Made by a program: the position numbers and the translations under genes | Shown: positions 10,334 through 18,942 of the stretch, piece after piece | How the letters are laid out: every line of letters starts with the position of its first letter | Numbering within the stretch: position 1 is the stretch's first letter | The notes under the pieces: model-generated | What the model saw: the letters and a program-made list of their open reading frames with translations, nothing else | The model's database searches: none | What the model was told of the DNA's origin: nothing | Source: Azospirillum sp. 412522 | GTDB taxonomy: Bacteria; Pseudomonadota; Alphaproteobacteria; Azospirillales; Azospirillaceae | Direction: 5' to 3' | Length of the DNA: 64,000 nucleotides | Assembly: GCF_019805165.1 (NCBI RefSeq) | Contig: NZ_RWIJ01000003.1 | Coordinates: forward strand, 124,001 to 188,000

Positions 10334-12444
10334 TCGGCAGCCTCGGCGGTGTGGTCGGGCATCTGGTTGGGGGGCCGGTCCGGTGTCTGGGCTTGAACGG
10401 GCAGGGTGAACAGGAAGCGCGCGCCGGCGGCCTCAGGGACTTCCCCCTCCGCCACCGTCTCGAACCACAGCCGGCCCCGGTGGTGCTCGACGATCGACCG
10501 GCAGATGTTCAGCCCCATGCCCATACCTTCGCGCTTGGTGGTGAAGAAAGGGGAAAACAGGCGGTCGGCCACCTCGGGCGAGATGCCGCAGCCATGGTCG
10601 CGGATCTCCGTCAGCAGCACGCGGTCTCCATCGGTACCGGTCTGGCGGACGGTGACGATCAGGCGGCGGTCGGGGCGCGGGGTGCGGGCCATCGCCTCGA
10701 TCCCGTTGCGCATCAGGTTCAGGACCACCTGTTGCAGCAGGATGCGGTCGCCGGTGACCGGCGGCAGGTCGGGCGGGGCGTCCAGCTCCACCCGCACGCC
10801 GAGCCGCGCCGCATCGCTGCCGGCCAGCCCGACGCAATCCTCCAGCACGCCGGCCAGCGAGCAGGGGGCGACCTTGGGGTTGCGCTTGCGCACGAAGTCA
10901 TGGATGCGCCGCACCACCAGACCGGCGCGCTTGGCCTGGGCGGCCAGCTTCTCCAGCGCCGCCGCCACCTCCTGCGTATCGCAGTGGTCGGAGCGCAGCC
11001 GGTTCAGGCAGCCGGTGCAATAGCTGGCGATGGCCGACAGCGGCTGGTTCAGTTCATGCGCCAGGGTGGAGGCCATCTCGCCCATGGTGATCAGGCGGGA
11101 GGTCTGCTGCAGCCGCTCCTGCTGCTGGTGGGCCAGCTCCTCGGCACGCTTGCGCTCGGTGATGTCGAGGACGGAGCCCATCCAGCCGGTCTGCCTGCCG
11201 TTCGCGTCGATCAGCGGCGCCTCGTAGATCAGCGCATCGAACCGTTCGCCGTTGGCGCGCTGGAACCGCATCTCCAGCCCGCTTTCCGGCGCCCGGCCGG
11301 CCAGCACGTCCTGGAAGGCGGCCTCGGCCCGGTCGATCTCCTCCGGCAGCCAGTAGGGGGCCGGCGGGCCGCGCCCGATCAGGTCCTCCGGTTCCAGCCC
11401 GACCATCCGGCAGAAGGCCGGGTTCACGTAGGTGATGCGCCCCTCGAGGTCGCGGGCGCGCATGCCCACGGTCAGGCTGTCCTCCATCGCCTTGCGGAAG
11501 GCGTGCTCCTCGCGCAGGGCCTCCTCGGCGCGAAGACGGCCGGCGATGTGGCGGCGCAGCGACCAGAGGCTCCACAGCGCCGAACCGGTCAGCGCGAAGA
11601 TCGCCGCGACCAGCACGGTGCGGGTGACGTTCGAGTCGCTGGGGTAGGCGGTGGCGACCAGCGCCAGCCCGTGGCCGGGCGGGTCGAACGGGATGACGTG
11701 GCTGCGCGCCGGATCCGGCGCCGGACCCGCCATGGAACCGGGGACCGACATCCGCGACTTCGCCCCCAGCACCGTGCCGGTCGCGTCGATCACCTCCAGC
11801 TGGTAACGCTGGGCGAACCACCAGGGGACATGGTGGGTCAGCATCGCCTCGAACGAGAAGACGCCGACCAGCGTGCCGGCGAAGACGCCGTCACGGAACA
11901 GCGGAAAGGCGGCGTCGAATCCGCGGTCGGTGGCGTCGATCCGGTAGGGCGCGCCGTAGGCCCGCAATCCGGAGGACCGGGCGATGCGGACCGCATCGTT
12001 GCGGTCGGGTCCGCCGGACTGACTGTCGTCAGCCCGATGGCCGGCGCCCTCCGGTCCGCCGGTTCCCGGCAGCGGCGGTTCGGCCAGCAGGGTGCGACCC
12101 TGGGCATCCAGCCACAGCACGCGCTCGATCGCCGGATTGGTGTTGACCACCAGCCGGGCCATCGCGACGAACTGCCGCAGGTCTCCCTCGGTCCGGCCCA
12201 GTGTTTCCGCCAGCCTCTCCAGCTTGTCCTCGTCGGAAGCGAGCTGGAAATGCAGGTTCTGCTCCACCCACAGCGCGTCCTTGATGAGCGCCAGCGCCTC
12301 CTCGTCCCGTTCGTTGCGTTGCAGCAGCCACAGGAAGGCCCCCAACAGCACCACGACCAGCGCCATCGCCACCACCGGCATCACATGCGGCACCGTCCGC
12401 CCGACGCGGGCGGTGGAACTGGATTTTTGCGGCGGCTTCGGCAT
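10330..12444 (-). CDS. dctS: C4-dicarboxylate sensor histidine kinase (DctS)
   Basis: A 704-residue kinase. After a short cytoplasmic lead comes a membrane segment (VMPVVAMALVVVLLGAFLWLL, about 22-42), a periplasmic sensor region of about 240 residues, a second membrane segment (VLVAAIFALTGSALWSLW), a PAS domain (ITYVNPAFCRMVGLEPEDLIG) and a kinase core with the H-box LAHELNQPLSAI, N-box NLMRNGIEAM, and G-boxes DHGCGI and GMGMGLNIC. The HELNQPL form of the H-box is typical of the FixL/DctB/DctS group. The ATG at 12444 was chosen because the membrane segment follows closely; the open frame continues far upstream through the divergent dctP gene, which cannot be coding on both strands. Its stop overlaps the dctR start. 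Confidence 0.9.
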   Translation of the reverse strand: MPKPPQKSSSTARVGRTVPHVMPVVAMALVVVLLGAFLWLLQRNERDEEALALIKDALWVEQNLHFQLASDEDKLERLAETLGRTEGDLRQFVAMARLVVNTNPAIERVLWLDAQGRTLLAEPPLPGTGGPEGAGHRADDSQSGGPDRNDAVRIARSSGLRAYGAPYRIDATDRGFDAAFPLFRDGVFAGTLVGVFSFEAMLTHHVPWWFAQRYQLEVIDATGTVLGAKSRMSVPGSMAGPAPDPARSHVIPFDPPGHGLALVATAYPSDSNVTRTVLVAAIFALTGSALWSLWSLRRHIAGRLRAEEALREEHAFRKAMEDSLTVGMRARDLEGRITYVNPAFCRMVGLEPEDLIGRGPPAPYWLPEEIDRAEAAFQDVLAGRAPESGLEMRFQRANGERFDALIYEAPLIDANGRQTGWMGSVLDITERKRAEELAHQQQERLQQTSRLITMGEMASTLAHELNQPLSAIASYCTGCLNRLRSDHCDTQEVAAALEKLAAQAKRAGLVVRRIHDFVRKRNPKVAPCSLAGVLEDCVGLAGSDAARLGVRVELDAPPDLPPVTGDRILLQQVVLNLMRNGIEAMARTPRPDRRLIVTVRQTGTDGDRVLLTEIRDHGCGISPEVADRLFSPFFTTKREGMGMGLNICRSIVEHHRGRLWFETVAEGEVPEAAGARFLFTLPVQAQTPDRPPNQMPDHTAEAAE

Positions 12445-12511
12445 TGGGACGGACACGAAAGTGTGGGGGCGTGGAACGGTGGGGGCGGACGAAAGTGGGA
12501 TAGGCCGACTC

Positions 12512-12525
12512 TGCGGATATCCACA
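12512..12525. promoter_or_regulatory. candidate DctR operator
   Basis: TGCGGAT-ATCCACA is a 14-base palindrome with one mismatch, lying between divergent dctS and dctP about 97 bases before the dctP start. Position and symmetry suit a LuxR/FixJ-type regulator dimer. That DctR binds it is inference. Confidence 0.4.
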
Positions 12526-12568
12526 ATAGCCGCAATTCGTCCGATCATGAACAATGCGCAACAAGTAC

Positions 12569-12588
12569 GGGGCAGAACATTCCGCCCC
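12569..12588. repeat. GC-rich inverted repeat in the dctP leader
   Basis: GGGGCAGAAC and ATTCCGCCCC form a 20-base imperfect inverted repeat 33 bases before the dctP start. It could be a second operator half-site pair or an mRNA hairpin. Confidence 0.35.
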
Positions 12589-12621
12589 GTCCACAATCAA
12601 ACACCAGAGGGGGACGCACCC

Positions 12622-13644
12622 ATGAAACTCGTGAAGCTCCTGTGCGCGGCTGCGGTCGGCTGCATGATGTCGGCGCCGATGGCCTTGTCCACGGCCTGGG
12701 CCCAGGACCAGATCGTGATCAAGTTCAGCCATGTCGTCGCGCCGGAGACGCCGAAGGGCAAGGGTGCCGAGAAGTTCAAGGAGCTGGCCGAGAAGCTGAC
12801 CGCCGGCAAGGTCAAGATCGAGGTCTATCCCAACAGCCAGCTCTACAAGGACAAGGAAGAACTCGAGGCGCTGCAGCTGGGGGCGGTGCAGATGCTGGCT
12901 CCGTCGCTGGCCAAGTTCGGCCCGCTCGGCGCCAAGGAGTTCGAGGTCTTCGACCTGCCCTACATCTTCCCGAGCAAGGAAGTCCTCCAGCGGGTCACCA
13001 AGGGCGAGATCGGCAAGAATCTGTTCAAGAAGCTGGAGTCCAAGGGCATCATCGGTCTGGCCTACTGGGACAACGGCTTCAAGATCATGAGCGCCAACAA
13101 GCCGCTCATCAAGCCGGAGGACGTGAAGGGCCTGAAGATGCGCATCCAGTCGTCCAAGGTTCTGGACGCCCAGATGCGCGCGCTGGGGGCCCTGCCGCAG
13201 GTGATGGCCTTCTCGGAAGTGTACCAGGCGCTGCAGACCGGCGTCGTCGACGGCACCGAGAACCCGCCGTCCAACATGTACACCCAGAAGATGCACGAGG
13301 TGCAGAAGAACGCCACCCTGACCGACCATGGCTATCTCGGCTACGCGGTCATCGTGAACAAGAAGTTCTGGGAAGGCCTGCCCGCCGATGTCCGCGGCAA
13401 GCTGGAAGAGGCGATGAAGGAGGCGACCGACTACGCCAACGACATCGCCCAGAACGAGAACGACGTTGCGCTGGCCCAGATGAAGGCGTCCGGCAAGACC
13501 GAGTTCCACACCCAGACCAAGGAAGAGCGCGAGGCCTGGATCAAGGCGCTGAAGCCGGTCCACAAGGACGCCGAATCCCGCGTCGGCAAGGATCTGATCG
13601 AGGCGATCTACAAGGAATCCGCCGCGGCCGGCTTCAAGATGTAA
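12622..13644 (+). CDS. dctP: TRAP transporter solute-binding protein for C4-dicarboxylates (DctP)
   Basis: A 340-residue periplasmic binding protein with a clear Sec signal peptide (cleavage expected after STAWA, about residue 27). The family features are present: IKFSHVVAPETPKGKGAEKFKE at the mature N terminus, the arginine of GLKMRIQSS that binds the substrate carboxylate, and FSEVYQALQTGVVDGTENP. It delivers malate, fumarate or succinate to DctQM. GAGGGGGA lies nine bases before the ATG. It faces dctS/dctR across a 177-base promoter region and is separated from dctQ by a long series of hairpins. Confidence 0.93.
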   Translation: MKLVKLLCAAAVGCMMSAPMALSTAWAQDQIVIKFSHVVAPETPKGKGAEKFKELAEKLTAGKVKIEVYPNSQLYKDKEELEALQLGAVQMLAPSLAKFGPLGAKEFEVFDLPYIFPSKEVLQRVTKGEIGKNLFKKLESKGIIGLAYWDNGFKIMSANKPLIKPEDVKGLKMRIQSSKVLDAQMRALGALPQVMAFSEVYQALQTGVVDGTENPPSNMYTQKMHEVQKNATLTDHGYLGYAVIVNKKFWEGLPADVRGKLEEAMKEATDYANDIAQNENDVALAQMKASGKTEFHTQTKEEREAWIKALKPVHKDAESRVGKDLIEAIYKESAAAGFKM

Positions 13645-13667
13645 GGAACTGCGGACGGGTGGCTATT

Positions 13668-13840
13668 CCCTCTCCCCTCCGGGGAGAGGGTCAGGGTGAG
13701 GGGGCAGCACAGGCGGAAGCCTGTGCCAGGGGATTGCCAAGGGGCGGTATGCCCCTTGGCGGCGCGCTAAGCGCGCCGGCCTCCTCACCCTCCCCACCGC
13801 TACGCGGCGGGTCCCCTCCCTCTCCCCGGGGGAGAGAGGG
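13668..13840. repeat. inverted pair of REP-like palindromes with internal hairpins between dctP and dctQ
   Basis: The element opens with CCCTCTCCCC-TC-CGGGGAGAGGG and closes with CCTCCCTCTCCCC-GGGGGAGAGAGGG; each end carries the inward-pointing GGGTGAGGGG tail. Inside are CAGCACAGGC-GGAA-GCCTGTGCC, GCCAAGGGGC-ggtat-GCCCCTTGGC (13736-13760) and GGCGCGC-taa-GCGCGCC, so the spacer RNA can form five hairpins in a row. No open frame is present. The same paired layout recurs at 34968-35113 and around the DUF559 module near 50 kb. Confidence 0.85.
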
Positions 13841-13905
13841 CTGGTCGCGGTTGCAGAATGTATGTGAATCCAGCCCATCTCCGCCGACCGGGAGATCCCC
13901 GCGAC

Positions 13906-14475
13906 ATGTTCATGAAAATTCTCGACCGCCTTGAGGAGACGCTGATCGCGTCGCTCATGGCCGGGGCGACGCTCGTCATCTTCGCGTCCGTCGTCCACCG
14001 CTATTTCTCCGGCGTTCCCTACATCCAGGACTATGTGCTGCACTGGAACCTCGCCTGGGCGCAGGAGCTGTGCATCTACATGTTCGTGTGGATGGCCAAG
14101 TTCGGCGCCGCCTATGGCGTGCGTACCGGCATCCATGTGGGCGTCGACGTCATCATCAACCGGATGGAACCGCACCTGCGTGCCAAGTTCGTGCTGTTCG
14201 GTCTGGGCGCCGGCGCGCTGTTCACCTTCATTGTCGGATCGCTGGGCGCCCGCTTCGTCTACCACATCTCGGAGACCGAGCAGGTGTCGGCCGATCTGGA
14301 ATGGCCGATGTGGATCATCTATCTGGCGGTGCCGCTCGGCTCCTACCTGATGTGCTTCCGCTTCCTCCAGGTCGCCTGGACCTTCATCCGCACCGGCGAG
14401 CTGCCCCACCACGACCATGCCCAGGTCGACGGCATCGACCCGGTCGAAGCCGCCAAGGAAGGAGGCCCGGCATGA
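13906..14475 (+). CDS. dctQ: TRAP transporter small permease (DctQ)
   Basis: A 189-residue membrane protein with four predicted membrane segments (LIASLMAGATLVIFASVV, an AWAQELCIYMFVWMAKFGAAYG region, FVLFGLGAGALFTFIVG and WIIYLAVPLGSYLMCF), the usual DctQ topology. The conserved WAQELCIYMF and GVRTGIHVGVDV patterns are typical of the DctQ family. It forms the membrane unit with DctM. The ATG at 13906 was chosen because the family N terminus (MFMKILDRLEE) follows it; the open frame begins at 13858. Its stop overlaps the dctM start (ATGA). Confidence 0.9.
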   Translation: MFMKILDRLEETLIASLMAGATLVIFASVVHRYFSGVPYIQDYVLHWNLAWAQELCIYMFVWMAKFGAAYGVRTGIHVGVDVIINRMEPHLRAKFVLFGLGAGALFTFIVGSLGARFVYHISETEQVSADLEWPMWIIYLAVPLGSYLMCFRFLQVAWTFIRTGELPHHDHAQVDGIDPVEAAKEGGPA

Positions 14476-15770
14476 ACGCCGCCATCATCTTCGGGCTGCT
14501 GCTGGCCCTCATGCTCACCGGCATGCCGATCTCCATCTCGCTCGGCCTGACGGTTCTGTCCTTCCTGTTCTTCATGACCGACGTGCCGATCGACGCGGTG
14601 GCCCTGAAGCTGTTCACCGGCATCGAGAAGTTCGAGATCATGGCGATCCCGTTCTTCATCCTGGCCGGCAACTTCCTGACCCATGGCGGCGTGGCGCGCC
14701 GCATGATCAATTTCGCCACCTCGATGGTCGGCCATTGGCACGGCGGCCTCGGCCTCGCCGGCGTGATGGCCTGCGCGCTGTTCGCGGCGGTGTCGGGCTC
14801 CAGCCCGGCGACGGTGGTCGCCATCGGCTCGATCATCCTGCCGGCCATGGTGGCGCAGGGCTTCCCGAAGAATTTCGGCGCCGGCATCATCACCACCTCG
14901 GGCGCGCTCGGCATCCTGATCCCGCCGTCGATCGTGATGGTGATGTACTGCGTCGCCACCACCGGCCACCCGCAGGCCGCCTCCATCGGCCAGATGTTCA
15001 TCGCCGGCGTGGTGCCGGGCATCCTGCTGGCCTGCTTCCTCGGCTTCACCACCTGGTTCCGCGCCCGCAAGTTCGGCTATCCGCGCCTGCCCAAGGCCAG
15101 CTTCGCCCAGCGCATGCATGCCCTGCGCGAGAGCTTCTGGGGCCTGCTGCTGATCATCGTCGTCATGGGCGGCATCTACAGCGGCATCTTCACCCCGACG
15201 GAAGCGGCGGCGATGGCCGCGGTCTATGCCTTCTTCGTCGCCGTCTTCATCTACAAGGACATGCCGCTCCGCCGCGTGCCGAAGGTGCTGCTGGACAGCG
15301 CCAGCATGTCGGCGATGCTGCTCTACATCATCACCAACGCGGTGCTCTTCTCCTTCCTGATGACGTCGGAGCAGATCCCGCAGAACATGGCGGCCTGGAT
15401 CCTCGACCAGAACATGGGCGTCTGGGTCTTCCTGCTGGTGGTGAACATCATCCTGCTGGCCGCCGGCAACTTCATGGAGCCGTCGTCCATCGTCCTGATC
15501 ATGGCGCCGATCCTGTTCCCGGTCGCCATGAAGCTGGGCATCGACCCGGTGCATTTCGGCATCCTGATCATCGTGAACATGGAAGTCGGCATGTGCCACC
15601 CGCCGGTGGGCCTGAACCTCTACGTCGCGTCGGGCATCACCAAGATGGGCATCACCGAACTCACGGTGGCGGTGTGGCCGTGGCTGCTGACCATGCTGAT
15701 CTTCCTCGGCCTCGTCACCTATGTGCCGGCGATCACCCTGTGGTTCCCGCGCATGCTGGGCTTCATGTAA
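14472..15770 (+). CDS. dctM: TRAP transporter large permease (DctM)
   Basis: A 432-residue protein with about twelve hydrophobic segments, the ion-coupled transport subunit of the DctPQM system. Family patterns include FFILAGNFLTHGGVARR, GSSPATVVAIGSIILPAM, FTPTEAAAMAAVYAFFV and MCHPPVGLNLYVASG. The start overlaps the dctQ stop by four bases. It ends the operon and is followed by a strong terminator. Confidence 0.95.
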   Translation: MNAAIIFGLLLALMLTGMPISISLGLTVLSFLFFMTDVPIDAVALKLFTGIEKFEIMAIPFFILAGNFLTHGGVARRMINFATSMVGHWHGGLGLAGVMACALFAAVSGSSPATVVAIGSIILPAMVAQGFPKNFGAGIITTSGALGILIPPSIVMVMYCVATTGHPQAASIGQMFIAGVVPGILLACFLGFTTWFRARKFGYPRLPKASFAQRMHALRESFWGLLLIIVVMGGIYSGIFTPTEAAAMAAVYAFFVAVFIYKDMPLRRVPKVLLDSASMSAMLLYIITNAVLFSFLMTSEQIPQNMAAWILDQNMGVWVFLLVVNIILLAAGNFMEPSSIVLIMAPILFPVAMKLGIDPVHFGILIIVNMEVGMCHPPVGLNLYVASGITKMGITELTVAVWPWLLTMLIFLGLVTYVPAITLWFPRMLGFM

Positions 15771-15809
15771 AGCCTCAAGTCGTCAGGGGATTTGCCGGTT
15801 GAACCGGCA

Positions 15810-15852
15810 GGGGCCGCGAAGTCCGGAGGGGGCTTCGCGGCCCCGCTTTTTT
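15810..15852 (+). terminator. rho-independent terminator of dctPQM
   Basis: A 12-base-pair stem (GGGGCCGCGAAG with CTTCGCGGCCCC) is followed by GCTTTTTTG. Confidence 0.88.
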
Positions 15853-15941
15853 GTACCCATACATTGTTGCGCATTGAAGCAGGCGCGCGGCCGGGCCTAA
15901 ACTTCCGCCTTCCCCGCCGCCAGCCAGACCAGAGGTTAGCC

Positions 15942-17993
15942 TTGTCGGCCCAGTTCCTGCCCACCGCCTGTCCGCACGATTGCCCCAGCACCTGCGCGCT
16001 GGAGGTGGAACGCCTCGCCCCCGACCGTATCGGCAAGGTGCGCGGCGCCGCCGAGAACAGCTACACCGCCGGCGTCATCTGCGCGAAGGTCAGCCGCTAT
16101 GCCGAGCGCGTGCATTCGCCGGACCGGCTGAAGACCCCGCTGCTGCGCAACGGCCCCAAGGGCTCCGGCCAATGGACGCCGATCGGCTGGGACGAGGCGC
16201 TGGACCGCATCGCCGATGCCTTCCTGACCGCCGAGCGCACCTACGGCCCGGAAGCCGTCTGGCCCTATTTCTACGCCGGCACCATGGGGCTGGTGCAGCG
16301 CGGCGGCATCCAGCGCCTGCGCCATGCCAAGGGCTATTCGCGCCAGACCAGCACGGTCTGCGACACGCCGGCCAACATGGGCTGGCTCGCCGGCTATGGC
16401 GACATCCGCGGCGCCGACCCGCGCGAGATGGCGGAGAGCGACCTGATCGTCAACTGGGGCGGCAACCCGGTTGCCACCCAGGTCAATGTGATGACCCATG
16501 TCAGCCGCGCCCGGAAGGGCCGTGGCGCCAAGCTGGTCACCATCGACCCCTACCGCACCGGCACGGCCGAGGTCTCCGACCTGCATCTGATGCTGCGGCC
16601 GGGCACCGACGGGGCGCTGGCCTGCGCGGTGATGCATGTGCTGTTCCGCGACGGCCATGCCGACCGCGCCTATCTGGCCCGGCTGGCCGGCGACACCACG
16701 GCGCTGGAGGCGCATCTCGCCAGCCGCACACCGGAATGGGCCGCATCCATCACCGGCCTGACCGTGGCGGAGATCGAGGAGTTCGCCCGGCTCTACGGCG
16801 CCACCAAGCGGTCCTACCTGCGCGTCGGCTACGGCCTGTCGCGCGCCCACAACGGCGCGGCGCAGGTTCATGCCGTTTCCTGCCTGCCGGTGGTCACCGG
16901 CGCCTGGCAGCACAAGGGCGGCGGCGCGCTCTATTGCTCGTCCGGCATCTACAAGCTGGACAAGACCCTGTCGGAGGGGCTGGACCGTCTCGACAAGTCG
17001 GTGCGCAGCTTCGACCAGTCGCGCATCGGCGCGGTGCTGACCGGCGACCCGCGCGACCTGACCAGCGGCCCGCCGGTGACGGCGATGCTGATCCAGAACA
17101 CCAACCCGGTGACGATCTGCCCCGACTCGACTCGCGTCCGCCAGGGCTTCCTGCGCGAGGACCTGTTCGTCGCGGTGCACGAGCAGTTCATGACCGACAC
17201 GGCCAAGCTGGCCGATCTGGTAATTCCCGCCACCACCTTCCTGGAGCATGACGACATCTACCGCGGCGGCGGCCAGATGCACATCCTGATCGGCCGCAAG
17301 GTGATCGAGCCGCAGTTCGAAGCGCGCGAGAACCACTGGGTGATCTCCGAACTCGCCCGCCGCGTCGGTGCCGAGCATCCCGGCTTCGGCATGACCGCGC
17401 TGGAGATCATCGACGCCATGTTGAAAGCGTCCGACCTCGGCGACGCGGCGACGCTGAGCGAGCAGCGTTGGATCGATGCCCAGCCGGATTTCGAGACCTC
17501 GCATTTCCTCAACGGCTTCGCCCATCCCGACGGCAAGTTCCGCTTCGCCCCGGACTGGGCGGCGCTCGGCCCCTATGGCGGCATGCCGGAACTGCCCGAC
17601 CACATGCCGCCTGCCCGCGATGCCGATGCGCAACACCCGTTCCGTCTCGTCACCGCCCCGGCCCGCCAGTTCCTCAACACCTCTTTCACCGAGACGCTGA
17701 CCGCCCAGAAGCGCGAGGGCCGTCCCACCGCTCTGATCCATCCCGAAGACGCGACAGGGCTGGGTCTGGCCGACGGCGACGCGGTGCGGCTGGGCAACCC
17801 GCAGGGCAGCGTGGTGGTTCATGCCAAGTCTTTCGCCGGCGTGCCGCGCGGCGTGGTGATCGTTGAAGGCATCTGGCCGAACGACGCCTTCGTCGAGGGC
17901 ATGGGCATCAACAGCCTGACCTCGCCCGAGCCGATCCCGCCGGCAGGCGGGGCGGCGTTCCACGATACGGCAGTGTGGATGCGGGCGGCTTAA
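15942..17993 (+). CDS. molybdopterin-dependent oxidoreductase
   Basis: A 683-residue enzyme of the DMSO-reductase superfamily, with an N-terminal [4Fe-4S] motif C10-x3-C14-x3-C18-x27-C46, a molybdopterin domain (for example WGGNPVATQVNVM and VTIDPYRTGTAEVSDLHL) and a C-terminal guanine-dinucleotide binding domain (RLVTAPARQFLNTSF and GDAVRLGNPQGSV). There is no Tat signal, so it should act in the cytoplasm. The substrate cannot be read from sequence; relatives are annotated variously as formate dehydrogenase, nitrate or thiosulfate reductase. The start is TTG at 15942, six bases after AGAGG, immediately before the cysteine motif; the open frame runs up to 15792, through the preceding terminator. 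It stands alone, with no partner subunits next to it. Confidence 0.88.
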   Translation: MSAQFLPTACPHDCPSTCALEVERLAPDRIGKVRGAAENSYTAGVICAKVSRYAERVHSPDRLKTPLLRNGPKGSGQWTPIGWDEALDRIADAFLTAERTYGPEAVWPYFYAGTMGLVQRGGIQRLRHAKGYSRQTSTVCDTPANMGWLAGYGDIRGADPREMAESDLIVNWGGNPVATQVNVMTHVSRARKGRGAKLVTIDPYRTGTAEVSDLHLMLRPGTDGALACAVMHVLFRDGHADRAYLARLAGDTTALEAHLASRTPEWAASITGLTVAEIEEFARLYGATKRSYLRVGYGLSRAHNGAAQVHAVSCLPVVTGAWQHKGGGALYCSSGIYKLDKTLSEGLDRLDKSVRSFDQSRIGAVLTGDPRDLTSGPPVTAMLIQNTNPVTICPDSTRVRQGFLREDLFVAVHEQFMTDTAKLADLVIPATTFLEHDDIYRGGGQMHILIGRKVIEPQFEARENHWVISELARRVGAEHPGFGMTALEIIDAMLKASDLGDAATLSEQRWIDAQPDFETSHFLNGFAHPDGKFRFAPDWAALGPYGGMPELPDHMPPARDADAQHPFRLVTAPARQFLNTSFTETLTAQKREGRPTALIHPEDATGLGLADGDAVRLGNPQGSVVVHAKSFAGVPRGVVIVEGIWPNDAFVEGMGINSLTSPEPIPPAGGAAFHDTAVWMRAA

Positions 17994-18001
17994 GAAATTC
18001 C

Positions 18002-18070
18002 ACCTCTCGTCCTTTCCGGACTCGTGCCGATCGGCTTGGCCATATCGGTCGGCTGGAAAGGATGGGAGGT
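18002..18070. repeat. 69-base imperfect hairpin after the molybdopterin enzyme
   Basis: ACCTCTCGTCCTTTCC (18002-18017) pairs with GGAAAGGATGGGAGGT (18055-18070) with two mismatches, and GCCGAT pairs with ATCGGT inside the loop. It lies just at the edge of the AT-rich cluster. There is no T-run, so it is not a standard terminator. Confidence 0.6.
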
Positions 18071-18096
18071 AGAGTTTACAGTGAAAAGGAATTGGA

Positions 18097-18543
18097 CTAT
18101 TTGCAAACGGCTTGAGACAATGGGTCGATTTTTCTTGCGACAAATTGTCTTCTGTCATTGTCTCTGACAATTATGATCCTGTCACCGCCGCTTACATCCA
18201 TCGTGAATGGATCTGTTCCTGAAGTTTGAATTTCAATTTCACAATATTCAGTGCAACCCTTATACTCGATAGAGATGTGTGAGCCGATTATTCTTTTTGT
18301 CCCATATGTTCCGCTGGTTCTTTTGAATTCAACCTCGACGCTTTTCTCGACGCAGTTGAAAACATTGACTGGTATTGCATCCGGGTTGATGGGCGCAATG
18401 TTTGGCGACTCGGGAGATACATCGATAGATGCCGCCAGTGATTCCGACATAAGTTGATCGTAAATCACAGGAGCGAAAAGCAAGGAAGTGAGCGCTGCCG
18501 CAATGATGGCTTTTTTTCGATGAAAAAAACTGTGCAACCTCAC
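18097..18543 (-). CDS. hypothetical secreted or membrane-anchored protein
   Basis: A 148-residue protein not recognised. A basic N terminus and hydrophobic segment (KKAIIAAALTSLLFAPVIY, about 10-28) form a signal anchor or signal peptide; the rest is predicted extracytoplasmic, with four cysteines (NCVEKS, GCTEYCE, AVCK) that could form two disulfides. The start is GTG at 18543 with GGGAG eight bases upstream. It is the last gene of the AT-rich cluster, 30 bases after the membrane-protein gene. Confidence 0.7.
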   Translation of the reverse strand: MRLHSFFHRKKAIIAAALTSLLFAPVIYDQLMSESLAASIDVSPESPNIAPINPDAIPVNVFNCVEKSVEVEFKRTSGTYGTKRIIGSHISIEYKGCTEYCEIEIQTSGTDPFTMDVSGGDRIIIVRDNDRRQFVARKIDPLSQAVCK

Positions 18544-18573
18544 TGAGCTTCTCCCTTTGTCGAAAGTTCCTGA

Positions 18574-18942
18574 TCATTTGGTGCCGGTGCCAGTTGCTGG
18601 TCCGGAGTTGTTTGGTGTGTTCTTTGATGCCGCTTGCCCAAGAAGATAGCCTGAAATGGTGCTCAGCAAGCTGATCGGGCCGACGATCTGTTTATCGCTG
18701 TATCCGAAAACAACAATCAGCAAACTCGCATTGATGATCATCAGAAGGCCAAATAGTTTAATTACATCGCCAGCGGCAAGTGATTTGTAGTATTTTATGA
18801 CGATAATTGCGACGAGAGAAAAACTCAGCAATGCAAATACCTGCGCAGCCCATTCGCGTGATGTAAAGAATTGTGTTATGGATGTTTCGAATGCAACTAC
18901 TGTTCCTGCGCCTTGGTTGGTGTTTGTATCAAAAGAATTCAT
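18574..18942 (-). CDS. hypothetical small membrane protein
   Basis: A 122-residue protein with two or three hydrophobic segments (QVFALLSFSLVAIIVIKYY, IKLFGLLMIINASLLIVVFGY and a weaker PISLLSTISGYLLG) and a Thr/Asn/Gly-rich C-terminal tail. No family was recognised. GGAAGAG lies nine bases before the ATG, which overlaps the stop of the zincin gene (ATGA), so the two are translationally coupled and perhaps work together. Confidence 0.72.
   Translation of the reverse strand: MNSFDTNTNQGAGTVVAFETSITQFFTSREWAAQVFALLSFSLVAIIVIKYYKSLAAGDVIKLFGLLMIINASLLIVVFGYSDKQIVGPISLLSTISGYLLGQAASKNTPNNSGPATGTGTK

Noticed and set aside
10330..13563. Long minus-strand frame extending dctS upstream through dctP
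   Set aside because: Similarity and the first membrane segment start at 12444; the extension is antisense to dctP.
10327..13644. 1105-residue plus-strand frame running through dctS into dctP
   Set aside because: Only the last 340 residues match a family (DctP, with its own ribosome-binding site and signal peptide). The rest is antisense to dctS.
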